Source: JAKVCB01 sp963578605 (lineage in GTDB: Bacteria; Planctomycetota; Planctomycetia; Pirellulales; Lacipirellulaceae). From it: 8,265 nt of DNA. The stretch lies in assembly GCA_963578605.1 (NCBI GenBank), contig CAUZEA010000177.1:1-8265 (forward strand), in the 5' to 3' direction. A program made the position numbers and the translations under genes. Shown piece after piece: positions 5,288 through 8,265 of the stretch. Below the pieces are notes generated by a model. It was given only the letters and a program-made list of their open reading frames with translations, did no database searches and was not told where the DNA came from. Position 1 is the stretch's first letter. Every line of letters starts with the position of its first letter.

Positions 5288-6398
5288 CCCAAGAAAAGTA
5301 CAAATGCACAACAGCCCAAATATGCGAAGCGGAGCATCGCTTGACCAGAGGGGCGCGGGTTTTTGCAGGCAACTGCAGTTGTTTGCGGTGTGCGCCTTGT
5401 TTTTAGGCCCCCTTCTCTTGCTTATGGCAGGAACCGCTTTGGCCGTACCGACCATGTGGGGCACGGACGAAGACACCGGCCATCTCGTCAAGATTGAGAA
5501 CTACGACTCGACACCTTTCGTCACCGACTACGGCCGGTTGTCCATCAACGACGGCGGAACCATTCGCCCTTTCCCGGACACCGATACGGAAGAGTCCGGC
5601 GTGTTCACTGACATCGAATCGTTCACCCTGAATGACCAGGGGGTTGCCTTCATGGTTGGCAACAGCACGGTGGCGTTCGCCGGCGGTGGCACCTTCTCCG
5701 GTCCTCACCTGTACTCCCTTCGAATCTTCAATGGCGATGGTACCGAGGCGGTCCTCGCAGACGACGGCGCAGCATCGAGCGGCTACAACGCCGTCGAGTC
5801 GATTGGTGCCATATCGGGCAACGACGATAACCCGATCAACGGAATTGACTTTGACCCCATTAGTGGCTCTCTATTTGGCGTGATCGAGAACAGTAACCGC
5901 GACGACCTGGTCGTGATCGACCCGGTGACGGCAGCGGTCACCGAAATCGAGACCTCGATGGATGGTACCAACGATATCGAAGACATTCAGTTCGACAAGC
6001 AGGGCAATTTGTATTTGATCGACGATGATGGAGGCGAGAGCGAGGATATCTTGCACCTGGCGGTCCTCGACCGTTCCGGCGCCACTCCCACACTGCAATC
6101 CATACGGGTTGTCAACAATACCGGCGACGATCACAGAATCGAATCGCTCGCATGGGATTTTCAAAATGACAGGCTGATCGGTTTCAGTGATGCGTCCAAC
6201 AGCCTGTTCCAACTGAACACCGCTTCAGACGGCTTCACGGATCTTGGTGGAGTGCAATTCAACGACATTGAAGGCATCGACTTCGTGCCAACGCCAACTG
6301 GCCTTCCCGTGCCCGAGCCCTCGACGGCCCTGCTGTTGTGTCTGGGGCTGATGGCACTGGCAATCGGTCGGCGCAACCTTCGGCGGCGCTCAAGTTGA
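5280..6398 (+). CDS. Secreted beta-propeller-like PEP-CTERM protein
   Basis: This 372-residue protein starts at ATG 5280 with AGGAG eight bases upstream. A long N-terminal region is followed by a hydrophobic core (LFAVCALFLGPLLLLMAG, 34-51) and a likely signal cut after ALA55. The acidic mature part repeats an 'I-E/D-x-I/L-x-F/W' strand pattern at about 112 (IESF), 188 (GIDF), 233 (IEDIQF), 287 (IESLAW) and 330 (IEGIDF), often followed by G-N/S-L-Y/F. That is what blades of a secreted beta-propeller look like. No catalytic motif is evident, so a binding or structural surface role is likely. The C-terminus is VPEPSTALLLCLGLMALAIG followed by an Arg cluster (PEP 345-347), the exosortase sorting signal. 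The tail DNA is nearly shared with the next gene. Confidence 0.8.
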   Translation: MNNPRKVQMHNSPNMRSGASLDQRGAGFCRQLQLFAVCALFLGPLLLLMAGTALAVPTMWGTDEDTGHLVKIENYDSTPFVTDYGRLSINDGGTIRPFPDTDTEESGVFTDIESFTLNDQGVAFMVGNSTVAFAGGGTFSGPHLYSLRIFNGDGTEAVLADDGAASSGYNAVESIGAISGNDDNPINGIDFDPISGSLFGVIENSNRDDLVVIDPVTAAVTEIETSMDGTNDIEDIQFDKQGNLYLIDDDGGESEDILHLAVLDRSGATPTLQSIRVVNNTGDDHRIESLAWDFQNDRLIGFSDASNSLFQLNTASDGFTDLGGVQFNDIEGIDFVPTPTGLPVPEPSTALLLCLGLMALAIGRRNLRRRSS

Positions 6399-6421
6399 AA
6401 CGACAACTGTCTGCGTAACCG
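6309..6421 (+). repeat. Shared PEP-CTERM plus 3' segment, copy 1
   Basis: This 113-base stretch aligns without gaps to 7381-7493 at roughly 80% identity by eye. It covers the sorting signal (VPEPSTALLLCLGLMALA in both), the stop and the start of the 3' flank (CTCAAGTTGAAACG at 6389-6402). The stops fall at different places: copy 1 uses the TGA inside CAAGTTGAA, while copy 2 stops earlier at 7453-7455. Confidence 0.8.
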
Positions 6422-6483
6422 CGCGACCGTTGTATCGTGACGAAAGTACCGGCACATTGCCCGAACTGACAGCATAAACTTAT

Positions 6484-6660
6484 CAACCACACTTTTTAAA
6501 AAGACCAACGATGACGACTTTCGCACGAACGATGATTGCCGACGCTACGAACGTACTAGCTCAACACGGTTTTGTTTCAGGAGCCCGCACCATGGTTTTA
6601 TTTCGATCCAAATTAACCGTGCTTGTCGCAGTGGCAGCAATCACATTGCTTGCCCATAGC
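6484..6660 (+). repeat. Duplicated leader and signal-peptide region, copy 1
   Basis: This region matches 7945-8098 closely from CAACCA through the second start to the signal-peptide core, apart from a single-base indel before 6511 and a 23-base block (6587-6609) absent from copy 2. It includes the alternative ATG 6511 (MTTFARTM) and the preferred ATG 6592. Confidence 0.75.
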
Positions 6661-7455
6661 GGCCCTTTCTGCACGCAGGCCTTGTCGGGGACCATTACCA
6701 GCTGGGGGCGGGACGGTGACAAGCAGGTCTCCGGCACCCCGAGCGATACCGACTTCCAGGCCATTGCGGGGGGCAACCGCCACAGTCTGGCGCTGAGGTC
6801 GGACGGCTCGATCACCAGCTGGGGGCGGGACGGTGACAACCAGGTCTCCGGCATCCCGAGTGATGCTGGATTCGGAGCTATTGCGGGGGGCAGCGGCCAC
6901 AGCCTGGCGCTGGCCTCGGACGGCTCGATCACCAGCTGGGGGCGGGACATTGAAAACCAGGTCTCCGGCACCCCGGGGGGTACCGGCTTCACAGCCATTG
7001 CGGCGGGCTACAAACACAGTCTGGCGCTGGCTTTGGACGGCTCGATCGTCAGCTGGGGGAGGGATACCTATGACCAGGTCACCGACACCCCCACCGATAC
7101 CGGCTTCATAGCCATTGCGTCGGGGCATTCCCACAGCCTGGCGCTGGGGTCGGACGGTTCGATCACCAGCTGGGGGCGGGACGACTATAAACAGGTTGCG
7201 AACACCCCCACCGATACCGGCTTCACAGCCATTGCGGCGGGCTTCGGCCACAGTCTGGCGCTGGCCCCGGACGGCTCGATCACCATCTGGGGGGACGACA
7301 CCTATGACCAGGTCACCGGCAAACCGAGTGCCCCGGGCTTCACAGCCATTGCGGGGGGCGATTACCACAGCCTGGCGGTCGTCCCCGAGCCCTCGACGGC
7401 TCTGCTGTTGTGCCTGGGCCTGATGGCGCTGGCAACCGGCCGGTGGAACCGCTGA
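6592..7455 (+). CDS. Secreted RCC1-repeat PEP-CTERM protein
   Basis: This 287-residue protein is started at ATG 6592, which has AGGAG (6579-6583) eight bases upstream and leads straight into a signal peptide (MVLFRSKLTVLVAVAAITLL). The in-frame ATG 6511 adds 27 residues but has only a degraded ribosome site; the truncated paralogue at 7973 keeps AAGGAG there, so the longer form cannot be excluded. From residue 33 come six tandem 39-residue units of the pattern GSITSWGRD-QVSGTPSDTGFTAIAAG-HSLALxSD. The HSLAL..DG...WG core marks RCC1-like propeller blades. Six short blades could close one propeller for binding proteins or sugars outside the cell; no ligand can be inferred. The C-terminus is VPEPSTALLLCLGLMALATG (PEP 265-267), ending WNR, a weaker basic cluster than in its neighbour. 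Confidence 0.85.
   Translation: MVLFRSKLTVLVAVAAITLLAHSGPFCTQALSGTITSWGRDGDKQVSGTPSDTDFQAIAGGNRHSLALRSDGSITSWGRDGDNQVSGIPSDAGFGAIAGGSGHSLALASDGSITSWGRDIENQVSGTPGGTGFTAIAAGYKHSLALALDGSIVSWGRDTYDQVTDTPTDTGFIAIASGHSHSLALGSDGSITSWGRDDYKQVANTPTDTGFTAIAAGFGHSLALAPDGSITIWGDDTYDQVTGKPSAPGFTAIAGGDYHSLAVVPEPSTALLLCLGLMALATGRWNR
6688..7383 (+). repeat. Six 117-bp tandem repeats encoding RCC1-type blades
   Basis: Units begin at 6688, 6805, 6922, 7039, 7156 and 7273; the last is two codons short. ATCACCAGCTGGGGGCGGGA recurs almost unchanged in several units, so similarity is high at the DNA level and not only in protein. That points to recent expansion or gene conversion, and copy number may vary between strains. 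Confidence 0.85.
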
Positions 7456-7493
7456 TCGTACTCAAGTTGAAACGGCAACCTGCCGCGTAACCG
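7381..7493 (+). repeat. Shared PEP-CTERM plus 3' segment, copy 2
   Basis: Ungapped counterpart of 6309-6421 at an offset of 1072 bases. A small hairpin CGGCA-ACC-TGCCG (7473-7485) lies in the 3' flank. Similarity continues more weakly to about 7553 (AAGTACCG-CACA in both flanks). Confidence 0.8.
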
Positions 7494-7972
7494 ACAAACC
7501 GACATGACGAGCCCTCACCAAGTACAAGTACCGACACAACACCGCTCAGCCATGAGCGAAGGTTCTGCGTGATATTGATCTAAATCCTGCCGTCGCGGCA
7601 AAGGCACCTCGCATCGCGTCCGCTCCAGCGGACCGGTCGAGCAGCACGTTGGGAACGGATGTTCCCGGCCCTGCCGCGGATGCGCCACCGGAGGTGGCTC
7701 TACGGCAGTTCCCGCATACTCGCACCCCGCCCGGCGTTGGGGCCTGACCCCGGCGTGCGCGGAAGCGCGGCCCGAAAAGTGAAAACCGCTGGTCAGCACA
7801 CAACATAACCAGCAATCGAATGTCTCAGCGAAGGAGATGCCTATGCAGCAGCGAGTCACTGGTCCAACGGAGTGCCGAATCCGCACAGGGACGTGCTGAC
7901 GTGAAGCGTGTGAAGCGGTTTCTAGACAATCAGAAACAACTCAACAACCACCATTTATTAAGGAGACGAACG
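7456..7972. other. Intergenic region with an apparent ~390-bp insertion
   Basis: The left part (to about 7553) resembles the flank after 6398, and the right part (from about 7945) resembles the leader before 6511. In the first copy these two pieces are contiguous, so roughly 7554-7944 looks inserted, or else was lost from the other copy. It holds the hairpin chain listed separately and an 18-codon ORF (7843-7899) with a good AAGGAG site. No recognisable protein is found; the minus-strand frames here look like shadows of GC-rich DNA. Confidence 0.55.
7543..7768. ncRNA. Candidate structured element: chain of seven hairpins
   Basis: Perfect stems occur in succession: CGCTCA/TGAGCG (7543-7558), TGCCG/CGGCA (7588-7600), GTCCGC/GCGGAC (7618-7633), GGGAAC/GTTCCC (7651-7666), GCCACC/GGTGGC (7684-7698), GGGG/CCCC (7739-7751) and GCGC-GGAA-GCGC (7757-7768, a GNRA-type loop). 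The starts of the second to fifth are 30, 33 and 33 bases apart. All loops are 3-5 bases. It could be a structured RNA, a palindromic repeat or a protein-binding DNA element. The stems are seen in the sequence; the type is a guess, and the strand is undetermined. Confidence 0.35.
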
Positions 7973-8098
7973 ATGAAGACTTTTGCACGAACGATGTTTG
8001 CCGTTGCTACGAATGTACTACCTCAACACGGTTTTATTTCAGGAGCCCAAATTAGCCGTCCTCATCGCAGTGGTATCTATCGTATCGCTTGCCAACAG
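7945..8098 (+). repeat. Duplicated leader and signal-peptide region, copy 2
   Basis: Counterpart of 6484-6660. It keeps a strong AAGGAG ribosome site before ATG 7973, lacks the 23-base block, and ends abruptly at the IS end at 8099. Confidence 0.75.
7973..8098 (+). pseudogene. Truncated paralogue of the RCC1-type PEP-CTERM gene (IS-interrupted)
   Basis: ATG 7973 starts MKTFARTMFAVATNVLPQHG, matching MTTFARTMIADATNVLAQHG of the copy at 6511. The 23-base deletion removes the equivalent of ATG 6592 and shifts the frame, so the signal-peptide core is read only in another frame (KLAVLIAVVSIVSLANS versus KLTVLVAVAAITLLAHS). The IS3 end at 8099 then cuts the gene and supplies a stop (TGA 8099-8101). 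The rest of the gene, if it survives, would lie beyond the IS to the right of the window. Confidence 0.7.
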
Positions 8099-8265
8099 TG
8101 ACCACCCCCATCTTTGTACCAGTCTGAGTGAGAGAATTGGGGTTAAGTAACTCGGCTGTGTTCTGGAGGCTGAGGCGTAGCCGAAGCTGGAAGAACACAG
8201 GGGAGCCGCATACGCGGCGGGGGTCTGATAGTTCAATGCACTGTGGATGCGGTAGTGGTTGTAAT
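8039..8265 (-). CDS. IS3-family transposase OrfB, C-terminal fragment
   Basis: The minus strand reads YNHYRIHSALNYQTPAAYAA from the right edge. This is the 'YN..R.HSALGY.TP..F' end of the rve integrase domain of IS3 OrfB, the DDE transposase that acts with OrfA. The catalytic residues lie outside the window. The frame has no stop inside the element: it passes through the terminal repeat (LVQRWGWS) and stops at 8041-8039 in the interrupted host gene, so the last 20 or so residues come from flanking DNA. A 45-base palindrome interrupts the C-terminal coding part. Confidence 0.8.
   Translation of the reverse strand, partial: YNHYRIHSALNYQTPAAYAAPLCSSSFGYASASRTQPSYLTPILSLRLVQRWGWSLLASDTIDTTAMRTANLGS
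8099..8265 (-). mobile_element. IS3-family insertion sequence, orfB-proximal end (partial)
   Basis: The end is set at 8099, where TGACCACCCCCATC begins and where similarity of the truncated gene to its paralogue stops. The enclosed minus-strand frame encodes the OrfB C-terminus. It has the same orientation as the element at 1-125, so the two bound the cassette as direct copies. The two may be the same IS type or only relatives; the visible parts do not overlap. Confidence 0.75.
8156..8200. repeat. Palindrome inside the OrfB 3' coding part
   Basis: CTGTGTTCT (8156-8164) and AGAACACAG (8192-8200) are perfect inverted arms, with GGCT/AGCC nested between them. It encodes the atypical Ser/Ala-rich stretch LCSSSFGYASASRTQ in OrfB. 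It may be a small palindromic insertion or a hairpin that limits read-through into the element from the flanking gene. Confidence 0.45.

Noticed and set aside
6613..7368. 251-codon minus-strand ORF across the RCC1 repeats
   Set aside because: It mirrors the repeat of the plus-strand gene and has no recognisable protein; a shadow of GC-rich tandem repeats.
7588..7698. CRISPR-like array suggested by regular ~33-base spacing of hairpins
   Set aside because: The stems differ in sequence, so there is no repeated unit with variable spacers.
7515..7886. Minus-strand 123-codon ORF in the hairpin region
   Set aside because: Composition is Arg/Pro/Cys-rich without domain signs, and it covers palindromic DNA; more likely a spurious frame.
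7820..8101. 93-codon plus-strand ORF running into the truncated paralogue
   Set aside because: ATG 7973 has its own strong ribosome site and matches the paralogue; the upstream 51 codons show no conserved feature.

Overview
The window is an accessory stretch from what is probably a planctomycete or a related PVC-type bacterium. That guess rests on several signs together: PEP-CTERM surface proteins, each a secreted protein ending in a Pro-Glu-Pro motif, a hydrophobic anchor and Arg residues; IS3-family ends; a sigma-54-type promoter; and ordinary Shine-Dalgarno starts. The sequence alone does not fix the taxon.

Layout. Positions 1-125 are the orfA end of an IS3-family element reading leftward. 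It abuts a truncated gene (126-307) that keeps only the C-terminal Fis-type helix-turn-helix of what was probably a sigma-54-dependent activator. Next comes a 584-base gene-free stretch (308-891) with repeated CAGTT/AACTG half-sites and a consensus-quality sigma-54 -24/-12 promoter at 743-758. From 892 to 7455 every convincing gene is on the + strand: a PEP-CTERM protein (892-1662); a receiver-domain protein whose phosphoacceptor Asp is replaced by Asn (1754-2296); a small basic protein (2338-2595); a very long ORF that looks like two PEP-CTERM proteins fused end to end (2708-5185); a beta-propeller-like PEP-CTERM protein (5280-6398); and an RCC1-repeat PEP-CTERM protein (6592-7455). Positions 7456-7972 hold a chain of seven short hairpins and no convincing gene. 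The start of a second copy of the RCC1-type gene follows (7973-8098). It carries a 23-bp deletion and is cut by a second IS3-family element (8099 to the right edge), which has the same orientation as the first.

How it fits together. This is a cassette of exported proteins, probably sorted and anchored by an exosortase encoded elsewhere; no exosortase is present here. The DNA shows active remodelling: the last two intact genes share an ungapped 113-bp C-terminal-plus-3' segment while their main domains differ, a 5' leader motif is shared by two other genes, one ORF is a chimera, and IS elements bound both sides. The sigma-54 promoter and the truncated activator suggest sigma-54 control of at least the first gene. 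That the receiver-like protein takes part in regulation is inference.
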